From: Chrysogorgia sp. JL179-B06
Lineage: Eukaryota; Cnidaria; Anthozoa; Scleralcyonacea; Chrysogorgiidae
Reading direction: 5' to 3'
Length of the DNA: 64,000 nucleotides
Assembly (NCBI GenBank): GCA_035772405.1
Contig: JAYKKM010000415.1
Span: forward strand, 1,898,501-1,962,500
Shown here: positions 33,201 through 43,151 of the stretch, piece by piece
Layout: each line of letters begins with the position of its first letter
Position numbering within the stretch: the stretch's first letter is position 1
The notes under the pieces: generated by a model
What the model was told of the DNA's origin: nothing
Databases searched by the model: none
What the model saw: only the letters and a program-made list of their open reading frames with translations
Made by a program: the position numbers and the translations under genes

Positions 33201-33555
33201 AAATAATCAAAATACTGGCAGGACTTCGACCAGTGAGAAAGGCTGTTCGTCTTGAAAAGGAACTAATGGATGTTAAAACTGAGTATGGGTCAGTACTGAA
33301 ATTGCCGGTAAGATATTGAAAGGTTGTAATGAGCCCAAAAATATTTTGTTGAACAACTTAGTGGCAAGTCTCAACACTATTAAAAGTAAATTTCTTAATA
33401 CTTGTAATTTTGCATGTTAAAAATGAAATATTTTGTTTTTGTTGAAGGTTGTCCATAATTATGGTCACGGTGGTGGTGGATTGAGTATGTTTTGGGGATG
33501 TGCTGGGGAAGCAAGGGATCTTGTCCAAAGTTCACTTTTAAATAGCAATTTATAA
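30276..33555 (+). CDS. D-amino-acid / D-aspartate oxidase, copy 2
   Basis: Tandem paralogue of the upstream oxidase, same orientation. Ten exons: 30276-30478, 31110-31224, 31300-31382, 31655-31720, 31907-31961, 32116-32217, 32304-32389, 32898-33015, 33194-33307, 33448-33555; 349 aa. Intron positions and phases are identical to copy 1; exon 3 is 6 bp shorter, exon 7 is 12 bp longer and the last exon is shorter. Starts MAERGRKRVAIVGAGICG (FAD-binding GxGxxG). Other marks are FDVVVNCSGLGARD, EPVRGQIIKIKAPWLKHF, LAGLRPVRKAVRLEKE and the family signature VHNYGHGGGGLSMFWGCAGE. The C-terminus ends LLNSNL; SNL is close to, but not, the canonical peroxisomal SKL/SHL tripeptide seen in vertebrate homologues. 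Exon 1 is almost identical in DNA to copy 1 while later exons are only about 60% alike. Confidence 0.94.
32435..32634. repeat. Foldback element in oxidase-2 intron
   Basis: Inverted repeat: atgcatggatgatcgtcaag and ttcatatcct on the left, aggatatgaacttgacaatc and gtccatgtat on the right, with inner arms carrying gaggttac-type and gggactcag complements. Outside it, tctactccaagctc occurs at both about 32009 and about 32640, each followed by similar sequence, which suggests a direct duplication around the insertion region. Confidence 0.8.
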
Positions 33556-33746
33556 ATGAAATTTAAAAATAATATTCATTCATCTAGTATTAGCCATATG
33601 GCCCATAAGTAATTATTTGGAAAAAATGTAAATTGAATTAATAAATATATGCCCAGAGCCCCGACATTCATGTTGCCCGCATATCTAGGCAGCCTGCGCG
33701 CGGTCATTTTTAAAAAGAAGACTGAGAACTAACTGGAAAATCAAAG

Positions 33747-35396
33747 ATGGACGCCAACGCGCAAAATGCATCGTCGCAAAAACAAACGATGATTTACATT
33801 TGTGGAGGTAGGACGATGACATTTTAACCAGATTTGTATTTTTTATGTCACGTTAATATATTGGGCATGTTTTGGAAATTAATAATAGAAGTTGTTGCCT
33901 TTTTAAGATCGGGTAAACTCATGTTGAAATTCTTCAATCAATCATTGACTATATATCCAATAATCCAAACTAGTTAAAGTGCTTATGAAACGAAAATAGT
34001 TATTCAAACGTCGAATTTGTCATGTGTCGAATCAAATACATCGCATTTAATGCACATGATAAGTTTGACGTATGACATAAATATTAAGTAAAATATAAAA
34101 ATTAAGTTTGCTTCGGTCGGATATAATAACAAAAGTGCGACGTGGTTTCAAACTTCAAATTTATCATGTGTGGAATGTAATACGGCTAATCCAAACAAAC
34201 TGGGACGAGATTTAAGTTCAGTACTTTTTGACACATGATAAATTTGAAATAGGCCTCCGCACAGAATTTGTCACATAATTAAGTTCATCATGTTTGATTG
34301 ACGTTTTGGCCAGGGTGCATTCCATGTATAGCTTACGCAGTAGTTGCGCCAAGACAAAATTTGTGTACGCTGAGAACCTCGTTAAACTATAAAATAGTCC
34401 AGACATGACGCCGAGGACGGCACCAAGCTGGCAAGCTACAATATTTACCTTAAATTGAAGTATATTCACTGGATAAAAAGGAAGGATATTTGCTGCTAAG
34501 TAGTCAATACTAATTACTAACAAGTACTTAACTACGCCGATCAGCCTGCCTGCTGCCGTTGAAGATAAAACATGGTTATGCCAACACGCCAAGAAAGAAA
34601 TCATACGCCGCTACGCCAAAAAGCATCCTAACTCCACGCTGGAGATCTTCCGGTTTTGCTACGTGGAATGCACCCTGGGGTTTTGGGATGTAAAAGGACA
34701 CAATATTAAGTTTTAACAACAGAAACCTATTTTTTAATCCTTCATCAGCAAAAATGTCAAATAAATTTTCATTTCATAGGCCCTTTAATGTCTCAAATTA
34801 ATTGTCTCAAATTAATTGTCTCACTTGATTTAATGCTTCAGAATGCCATGCAGAAAATGAAATTAAGGCCCGTGATCCAATAAGATGTCGGGAATGTGGC
34901 TACAGAATAATGTACAAGAAAAGAACAAAAAGAAGTATCCTTAATAATAACAGTAGTGATTGAAAACACTATAGAAGTAGTGTGTAGCTATGGTCATCAT
35001 TATTATGATTTCTAGATTTCCAGTATGGTTTCCTCAACAGCAGTTGGGTATGACTGAGGCTGTTTTTGGACAGTGTTTTTGGTCCTGGCTAAAAGCTTAT
35101 TACATTTTATATAGGCAACATACACTTCCTAGTGGGGACAGTTACATAAGTTGATTTGAACACCATATCACATCAATTGCTCTAATTGTAAGCAAACAGG
35201 CATCCCGGCCAGCTTAGTATGTTAATAATCAATTAATATAAATTGCAAATAGATTTCCTATTGATAAGTAACATTGTCAGTCAAGTGAAATAATAAAAAA
35301 GGTTAAGTATCAGATGTTGATACACTGTATTCAATTAAAGGAATTTTTGTCATTAACCTTAACTTTAGTTTAGTGATTGTCTTTGATGCAAGATGA
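33747..35396 (+). CDS. POLR2K: RNA polymerases I/II/III subunit RPABC4 (RPB12)
   Basis: Smallest common subunit of the three nuclear RNA polymerases; a zinc-ribbon protein needed for polymerase assembly (family knowledge). Three exons: 33747-33807, 34842-34934, 35374-35396; 58 aa, exactly the usual animal length. Exon 1 encodes [20 protein letters not shown]. Exon 2 carries [20 protein letters not shown] and [11 protein letters not shown]. The last coding exon is only 23 bp (MIVFDAR then stop). Zinc ligands come from the CGEC pair (joined across intron 1) and CREC. It starts 192 bp after the oxidase-2 stop and is convergent with GHITM, with 379 bp between stop codons. Confidence 0.97.
34310..34678. 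repeat. hAT-like MITE in POLR2K intron 1
   Basis: Terminal inverted repeats CCAGGGTGCATTCCA (34310-34324) and TGGAATGCACCCTGG (34664-34678). CAGGG termini are typical of hAT elements. gttttgg occurs next to both ends but is not perfectly in register for an 8-bp target duplication, so superfamily assignment is tentative. The internal open frame on the minus strand has no transposase features. Confidence 0.75.
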
Positions 35397-35775
35397 TGCT
35401 TGGATGATGCTTGGATAACACTTGGTGGTTACACATATTGTGCAACATAAAACCACATAACATTACATAAAATAACATATAACTAATTTGTATTTAAATG
35501 CCAATTGAACTAATGTACATCCATATATTATGTATACTTAGGTTTGTTTTATTACATTCTGTAAAAGCACAAGAACATTCTGTCAAAAATCAATAGGTGT
35601 CAAAATTATTGGATTGTTTATACTTTTGTAAAATGTTTTGTGAGATCCAATTGCTATCCTTAATAAGTTAAAGTTCATTAAGTGGGGTGAACCATAGTTC
35701 TAATAGCTGTTATTTCCGGTTTGGTCGCTTACACAAAATAATTTCATGCCAATTCACTCCAATGGTTAAGCTGAT

Positions 35776-37661
35776 TTATTTTCGTTTACCACCAGAGCTG
35801 TTGGCCATTATGATTAAAATTCGGATAAAAATATTGATTGTATCCATGTAGATTCCCATCGAACTACAGTAAGAAAATAACAAATTTCTGTTACAGAACT
35901 ACATGGCAGAGCGTTGTCTCAAAATGAATAAACTCAAGAATTAATTGTCAAGAATTAAACATACGCTTGGATGGGGTCAAAAATTCTTTCACCATAAACA
36001 GGGAATGTTTCAGCCATTTTGATGATCTTTTGTGTATCATAAAGCATAAAGCCACCAAAGATAACTAAACCACCATATGTGACAACTGCTTGTAAGCCAG
36101 CTCCAACAGCACCAGTGGCTGGCAAGAATAATGTACCTAAAAGGATCAAACTCTTAGCAGATAATTCTGGTTAGAAACGTTTCTCAGCTGGTCTGTTGTG
36201 GACTAACCAATTGATGCAATAAAGATACCACCTAAACCAAGTGCTAATGGACCACCCCATGAGAGAAATTTATCACTTGGTGCACATGCAGCTGTTAAAG
36301 AGAGTGAAGCAACAACTGCTGCTGTGCAAGCTGCAGCACGGACAACCAATGGTCCACCAAGTAACATGAGAGGTGCAATTACTAAACCAACAACTCCACT
36401 GTGACCTAAAAACATGAAGTGAGATAAGTAAAATAATTTATGATTCCATAGAGCAATCATTGCAATGTTCTAAGACAGTACCTAGCCAAGCTAAATGTTT
36501 GCCATTAATTCCAGGTTCATAAGGCAAACTTGAACACAAGACAGATGTTCCAATCATTGCTATTATACTTCCACCAACTGTCTAAAAATATATATAAAGT
36601 ATTAATGATTTAACAGAAACTTTGCATGTAAATATAATACTTTGTCCTTTAAAGTAAATGGTTTGAACCTAGGAGTATCATTAGATGTGTGAAGTTGATC
36701 GTCCAGGTTGTTGTAGTCTTGAGAAAGACTGTTGTTGGTGACCCTCATCAAGTAAAGCGTGACAGTGTTTGTCACGGTTTGCCTATATATGTATATGTAT
36801 ATATATATTATTACGTCATTGTTTGTTTGTGTCCTTTGATACTTTGTCACTTACTAGTAGTGGGCTTGCAGCCATCCATCTACCAATAAACTTGCTCCTA
36901 GCAATACCATATGCTGCTGCAGCTGTTACCACCAAACTTCCAGCAAAATAACCATATGTTGCTTGGATACGCTTCCTTATCACCGTAGGCCATAAACTTA
37001 AAATAGTTTGTAATAGCTGTCAAATATTGTTCTGGAAAATTGGGTTTTTAAAATTTTTATACAATTTCTTTAGCATATCTATGTGCACATGTAGATCAAA
37101 CAAACACAATCCTGTGCTAACCTTGCACGGTCAACTGCTCCAATCTCATTGGATAGTCCAAGACCATAGTAACAAAGTGCTGCAATTCCAGCCAATGAGG
37201 TCCCACCAACAATTACACGTCCTGTTGACTCAGCTAAAATACAGACGAAAAAGCCTGGGTTACAAGGTTGACAAAATATATAATTACACTGCATCTAAAA
37301 GGCTAAAAATATACATAAAACTGGAGTTTTGCTCCAAAACAAGAAAGAAAGTAAGCAAGTGAAATGGCAAAATAGAGGAATTAGGAATAAAACGTTTTTA
37401 GCAAAGGCCCCTCAATAGAGTAAAATTTAGTATCACTTTTAATACATTGCCTTTTGGTGTACCTGTTATGCCAGCAGGCTTTTCAACAGCTTCCCATGTT
37501 CTCCAAGCTTTGGTTCTTGTCTGGTAATGTCTCTTGATCACCGAGAATTTACCGGACTTTCCCGAAATTTGCGAACGAAAAACATTTCCATGATTCACTG
37601 TGCTAGAAAGACCTCTTGTTGTTCCAATAAAACATCTTGAAAGCAAACGAACTGAAATCAT
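35776..37661 (-). CDS. GHITM: Growth-hormone-inducible transmembrane protein (TMBIM5), mitochondrial
   Basis: Bax-inhibitor-1 family protein of the mitochondrial inner membrane, linked to cristae structure and cation/proton exchange in vertebrates (family knowledge). Seven exons 5' to 3': 37463-37661, 37122-37233, 36855-36996, 36482-36581, 36208-36405, 35965-36136, 35776-35863; 336 aa against about 345 in human. The start is MISVRLLSRC, giving an Arg/Ser-rich mitochondrial targeting sequence; the frame is open upstream but only from a TTG. Visible family blocks are LAGIAALCYYGLGLSNEIGA, HSGVVGLVIAPLMLLGGPLV, CAPSDKFLSWGGPLALGLGG, GGFMLYDTQKIIKMAE and SMGIYMDTINIFIRIL, ending GGKRK. About seven to eight hydrophobic segments. 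The exon 6 donor was set at gc|gtatgt because this restores the phase and the DPIQASMGIY junction. Confidence 0.95.
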
Positions 37662-38260
37662 CTTGAAGTGCAAAAATGTTTCTCGTTCCCAGAGCCTTCG
37701 CCGCCACGAAGGCGCTCGGAACCAGACCTCTGCGATAAAGTGATGTCATCTCAATTAATTCCTCTTTTAGCGTTTAGCCTGCGGAGCAGCTGTGAGCCTG
37801 TGCCGCGGCTACGCAGGCTATTTAGCGTTAGTCTGTTACATTAATGAGTCATTCACTCTCACGTCATAAAATAGTTTTATAAGCTTGAACAAATTACTAT
37901 TAATATACGAAAGCATATACAAAAATATCGTCATCTAATTAGTTTTAAGGTTACTAGTAAAATATACTAGCTAGTTCATATTTCAATTCCACCATTTTCG
38001 TCTTATTTCCGTTCTTTCCACCGTATTACTCTGAAAAGAAAAACAAAAGGAAATTTTAAATCATTATTTATAAAATAATTAAAAGGTGCCCAAGAATACT
38101 GTCTTGTGATTGGTTCAAAAACAACCAATCATCTGTGTCGTTGGGCAAAGAAAAAACAAAATGGCGTCCAGTTAAAATAGTACTCCGTGGAAATTATTTA
38201 TTTTGTCTTTTAATTGAATGAAAACATCATTTTATAGTATATATAATAAAAGTATATTTC
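37662..38260. promoter_or_regulatory. GHITM upstream region with paired CCAAT boxes
   Basis: This 599-bp gap separates the GHITM start (minus strand) from the 3' end of the SLC46 gene. At 38107-38131 there is gattggttc followed by aaccaatc, an inverted pair of CCAAT boxes (NF-Y type). At 38157-38168 caaaatggcgtcc resembles a YY1 site. About 120 bp before the ATG, at 37780-37820, lies a tagcctgcg...cgcaggcta inverted-repeat fragment. That these boxes drive GHITM is inferred from position only. Confidence 0.45.
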
Positions 38261-41200
38261 TTACTGGATGACGGTAAGTGGACCTATCAACATTATTGCC
38301 ATGGCTAGAAAACTTAATCCACTGAAACCAAACTGCATTGTAAGTGGATATAAACAATTAAATATGACAGCTCCCAACAGAGTACAAACTGTTTCAACAG
38401 CAGCAATACCAGCAAACAATGCTCCTAGAAAAATTGAAAAAGAATTGTATAAAAAAATGTTGTCAGAAATTGAAGACCACATTATTTATTATACCTTGTT
38501 CATTAGGGTTAACAATTTCTGACATCATAGCTCGGACTTCAGGTGTTGCAATTCCGCCCAGGCATCCAATAAGAGGGACTGAAAGAAGTTTTATGTACAA
38601 TAAGAACACAATTTATTAACTTATACACTTACAAAACCTTTTTGTCCCGAATGTACAGCAGACACAAGTACGCATTGCGTACCTATTTTTGTGTTATCGA
38701 AATGTTGTTTGGTTGGGCACTTACGTCACAACCGAACACGTTCCGGAAGACAGCTTCACCGAGTACACACGTAAAAATCTCACAGGTTGTAACACGGTTG
38801 TTGGTTCAATATGCCTGTAACAGTATTGTCAACATGATAGAGTATAGTCATGATAGCATGACTTTTGCTATCAGAAATATCGGCAAGATCAGGAAATATT
38901 TGAGTAAAAAGGACTGTGAGAAGTTGGTGCATGCATTCATAACATCAAAACTTGACAGCTGTAATAGCATCCTATATGGCTTACCAGTAGCTGAATTGAG
39001 CAAGTTACAGCGAATTCAAAATACAGCTGCAAGAGTTGTAACAGGGGTTAAAAAATCGGGGCATATCTCCCCTGTGCTTCGTAATCTTCACTGGTTGCCG
39101 GTGAGATCAAGGATTGTATTTAAAATACTAATAATTACTTTCAAGGCTTTGCATGGCCAGGCGCCTGTTTATATTACTGATTTGCTAAATAAATATAAAC
39201 CTACTCGTGCTTTGAGATCATCAGACCGTAATCTGCTACTTGAGCCAAAATCCAAAACGGTGACTCGTGGAGACAGAGCGTTCTCGGTTTCGGCACCAAA
39301 ACTGTGGAATTCATTACCACAGGAAATTAGAAGCTTTGATATGTTGGGTAATTTTAAGTCAGCAGTTAAGACAAGTTTTTTTTTTTGTTCATGGTAATAT
39401 ATGTAGTAGGCTTTATCTTATAATGAAACTGTAATAAGTTTTATCAGTAAATTTAAGAATATATTGTTGTAAGAGCATTGAGACTATTGTATAATGCTCC
39501 TAATACGTCTATTATTATTATTATTATTATTATAGAACATGTTAAAATAACAGCACTGTTCAAGCATGTTTCAACATGTTGTGACAGGCTTGTTGAATCG
39601 ACAGGCAGTAATGTTGTTCAACACTGTTCAAGCCTGTTCGATCATCAGCCATGAACAATACTGTTCCAACATCCATGAACAGGCCTGTTGACAACCCTAT
39701 TCAAGCTGGCCAGCTCAACCCTGTTCAAGCCTTTCGATATCAACCATGTTTCTGGCTGTTAACAGGGGAAAATAGACTACGTTTTTACTTGTGTAGGCTT
39801 CTTCCTTCCCTTATTTGGTCCACGATAGGTATTGATTATTGAACTACTTTTGTTGTTTATCTGAGCCATTGTGTTTACACTGACAGCACCCGTTCTTATA
39901 GCCTCGGACATACTCACAAAGAATGGACACAAGCTAATGAACTTACTTATCTCACATTCCTCTGTAACTCAAATGTCATTAGACACATGTACGCATTGCG
40001 TACCTATTTTTATTGACTGGAGCGAGTTACCACGCGGACCGAAACTGCAAAGCGGAGATAAGATTGCGAGGTTGCTGAAACTGTAGATGGGACAGACACG
40101 GCACACCATCCGTCGTGAAAGTTAGTCCCACGCAAGTTTTGACATTATTCTGGCCTCTTTCAATGACTAGTTCTCTAAAAAATAAACTACTTACCAAAGA
40201 ACAGAGCTACTCTGTCTTGAACAAATGCCATACAGCACAGAGATCCCATGACAGACAACACTCCAATTTGGGCAAGAACTGTTTGAGGTAAGAGCGACGA
40301 AAGATATTTAAGAGCAAGTACAGTCCCAACAGCTTGGATAAAAAAACTGGTTGCCAGATAATAACCAATCAGAACAGAGTTAAAACATAAAGGGAAGTCC
40401 AAGGCATATAAAACAAAAACACAACCAAAGCCAGTTGAAGATAACATCATACACGCTGTGGCTAGCGTTAGTAAAAGAAGTTTCCATCTTTGACCATTCC
40501 TTGGATCTTGAAACAATCGTATTATTGATCGAAGATGACCAAATTGACAGATCCCATCGTCAAGTTCCCCCGCGCGTATCTCGCGAGATTCTGGTAGCAC
40601 AAATATTGTGTATAGGAAGGCAGAGAAATGCAATGATATAATGAGCCAATAAGGTGACAGGTACCCAGTCTTTTCAATCCACCAGCCACTAGATAAATGA
40701 CTTATCATTCCACTGATAAAAGCAACGGCTTCAAGTATTCCTAGCCGAAAAGCTCGCTCAGAAGGATGGGTAATATCAGCAATATACGAAAATACACAGA
40801 GAATTATGGTTGGAAAATATCCGCACAAACCACTGATAAAACTAGAGAGCATTAGAAAATATACTGGCAGTTTAAAACACATTATGACTAAAATAAATGA
40901 GCTTTCAGTGATACTGCCAACTATGGCAATGGCTATGACGATCCTTCGTCCCACGTGATCCGACCATGAACCAAGCAATAATGTCATAAACAGCGTTGGA
41001 ATGGTTGAGGTTATAATTGTCGCCAAAAGAACAAACGATGTTTCAGTTTGAGCCTCTTTTTGTAATTTCTCTAATCTCACATTTCCTTGCATCGGACGAC
41101 TAGTTTCACAGTTGCTCAAGTGTTCAGTGGTATTAGTTACCAGACTCTTTGATTCACTTATTCGATAATAAATATACTGTTGAATGATGGGAATGTGTAG

Positions 41201-41326
41201 TAGGATACCAAAGGCATAACAGAACACCACCGGCTCAACTGTGATGCGATATTGACCATCAACTGACGCCGCGAGTCTATTATCTTCAGCGTAGACAGTA
41301 GTATCCTCAGCGGTAAATGTCTCCAT
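38261..41326 (-). CDS. SLC46-family proton-coupled transporter (MFS)
   Basis: Major facilitator transporter of the SLC46 family (in vertebrates SLC46A1 is the proton-coupled folate transporter; other members move other solutes). Coding exons 5' to 3': 40195-41326, 38495-38578, 38261-38424; 459 aa. The large first exon carries TM1-TM10 with the MFS motif GSWSDHVGRR after TM2 and a long loop after TM1 rich in polar residues (NTTEHLSNCETSRP), as in this family. Exon 2 encodes PLIGCLGGIATPEVRAMMSE and exon 3 the last helices ending MLIGPLTVIQ. A splice acceptor (ctttacag) lies just before the start at about 41340, so a 5' UTR intron is likely. Intron 2 (38579-40194) holds a LINE fragment in the opposite orientation. 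The substrate cannot be read from sequence; folate is only one possibility. Confidence 0.9.
38870..39535 (+). mobile_element. 5'-truncated non-LTR retrotransposon in SLC46 intron
   Basis: Open plus-strand reading encodes the post-RT C-terminal region of a LINE: KDCEKLVHAFITSKLDSCNS, LQRIQNTAARVVTG, HISPVLRNLHWLPV, FKALHGQAPVYITDLL and APKLWNSLPQEIR. It stops at 39397 and is followed by a short 3' region ending in (att)n at 39509-39534. The open frame continues upstream of about 38870 into unrelated DNA. RT catalytic motif and endonuclease are absent. It is not the same family as the element at 50994-54591. Confidence 0.85.
39536..39745. repeat. Cluster of degenerate aacatgtt / aacaggcctgtt motifs
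   Basis: Repeated short words (ctgttcaagc, caacatgttg, aacaggcctgtt) occur in both orientations directly after the LINE 3' tail in the SLC46 intron. They look like a decayed satellite or repeat 3' region. A 23-bp word starting gtacgcattgcgtacc occurs at 38668 and again at 39989, flanking the LINE-containing block in direct orientation. Confidence 0.6.
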
Positions 41327-43151
41327 ATTTATGTTCGCCTGTAAAGAATGTAAAAGTGATCAATGATTAACAACAACTTTAATCATACAACATCAAATAA
41401 ATACAATTAAATTAGAATGAATTAATTCTTCCTGGGTGTACAATGCGACAAACAGTACTTAGCTCGCTACTTTATATGATTGATGTTACTATATTAGATT
41501 ACGTTATAAGAAAAACAAAAAAGAAGAAAACAAAGTATCCAATTATCATTGAAACTTGCTTGTCGCACAGGCAATCTCAATGTTAACCGGATCGAGTTCG
41601 AATTTCTTTCGCAGACATCTAGAGCCACGAACACACAGGATCGCGGCTACTCCCTCCATATGGAGTGAAGATCAGAGGAGCCTTTGTCCATAGGCTCGTT
41701 TCTTCTCACGAAAGCGGTTGACAACTTCTGGTTTTTGTAGGAAGGGGTTGTAAAAGTGATTGTAAAAGAATTGTAAAAGTGATCAATTGTTATATGACAA
41801 CGATAATATAAACTACAAATTGTAAATCTGATTTCAAACCAACTGATATCAATTGCGAAACCGAGATGCAACAAGTAAAACACGTTTGATTCAATACCTT
41901 ACACGAAGTAATAATGCGCGTGAGAACCAAAACTATGTTGGGTTTTCAGGATAATACTACACACTGAATTCAGAAGCAGTCAAATGATTATTTAACTTGT
42001 ACTATACGATAACTGTAGGATGCTCTATTCTCTATATGCCTGTTATTCTTAATATGCATGGACGAACAACACGGAGAATATTTGTTCGGGGACCGGCGCT
42101 ATGTTCCACAAAATGCATAAATACTACAAATCTGTTGAAATATTTCGTTAATAATCATGAGATTACAAACTATAATAATAAGATGAGAAAATTAGTAATA
42201 GAAAATTTCTCTTTTGATCAGACTCCTGCCTTGGGAAGATTTATATCAATGTTGCTTACGCCTATGGCATTCATATCGTCAAATTCGCTTCAGGTTTCAG
42301 CAAATTTACACATTTTTATTCTTTCATCAGGTATAACTTATTAGAATAAATCCAGAATAAATTAATATATTTTTAAGTGAATACATTTTGTTTATACTTC
42401 ATGTAACGGTTGAACACGCTTGATTATTTTTAAACGTAAACACTTAATTAACAACCTTTAACTTTCTCTAATTATTTCGGTTCTGGAGAACTGCAGCACT
42501 CTTGGTCAATAAAACAAAATCTATATAAAGGAAAAAGAAACAAAACAAATTAGAGAAACTAAGTAACAAAACGTATAAATCATCATTGGCAATCATGTTT
42601 GCAAGGAATAGCAAAGAACCAGACAAACTTAATTTACCATATCTTGATTTATATTACAAATTCTTATTAAATTGTTTTTTAAATGCTTCATGAGTTGACT
42701 TAGGAAATTACATTTTTTCTTTTTCAATTTTGGTTTAACTCTTGATACAATTTTACATACCAACATTCCTTGGTACGCGGTGTAGCAAATCTGGTTGCAT
42801 CGAAGGAAGATTTTCCACCTGTTAAATCTGGTCACAGTCTATACACATGATAATTTAAATACTATATATAGTTATATATGGTTTAGAAAACGATATATAG
42901 TTTAACTCATAATAGTTTACAATTTCAGATTACAGTTATTAACTAAAGGAATAGTGTTAAAAATGTAATACACGTTCTTTAAAAATGGGAATAAATCAAA
43001 TCATAATAAATCAAAACAAGATTACATTATTACAGGTGATGAAAAAGTCATGGATTATTTTCTCATGTTCGTAATTTTAAAATGCTTTTACTAAAATGCA
43101 AATCACGAGCACTTAATTTTATAAAATTATAATAGAAAAAATCAACAAGAG
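41327..43151. other. Intergenic / 5' UTR region between SLC46 and esterase A
   Basis: Contains the likely 5' UTR intron of the SLC46 gene (acceptor near 41340; first exon not located). The remainder is AT-rich with no recognisable exon. Several short open frames (41647-41883 -, 41997-42344 +, 42629-42835 -) show no family features. Confidence 0.4.

Noticed and set aside
34218..34604. 128-codon minus-strand ORF in POLR2K intron 1
   Set aside because: Lies within the inverted-repeat element and shows no protein family features.
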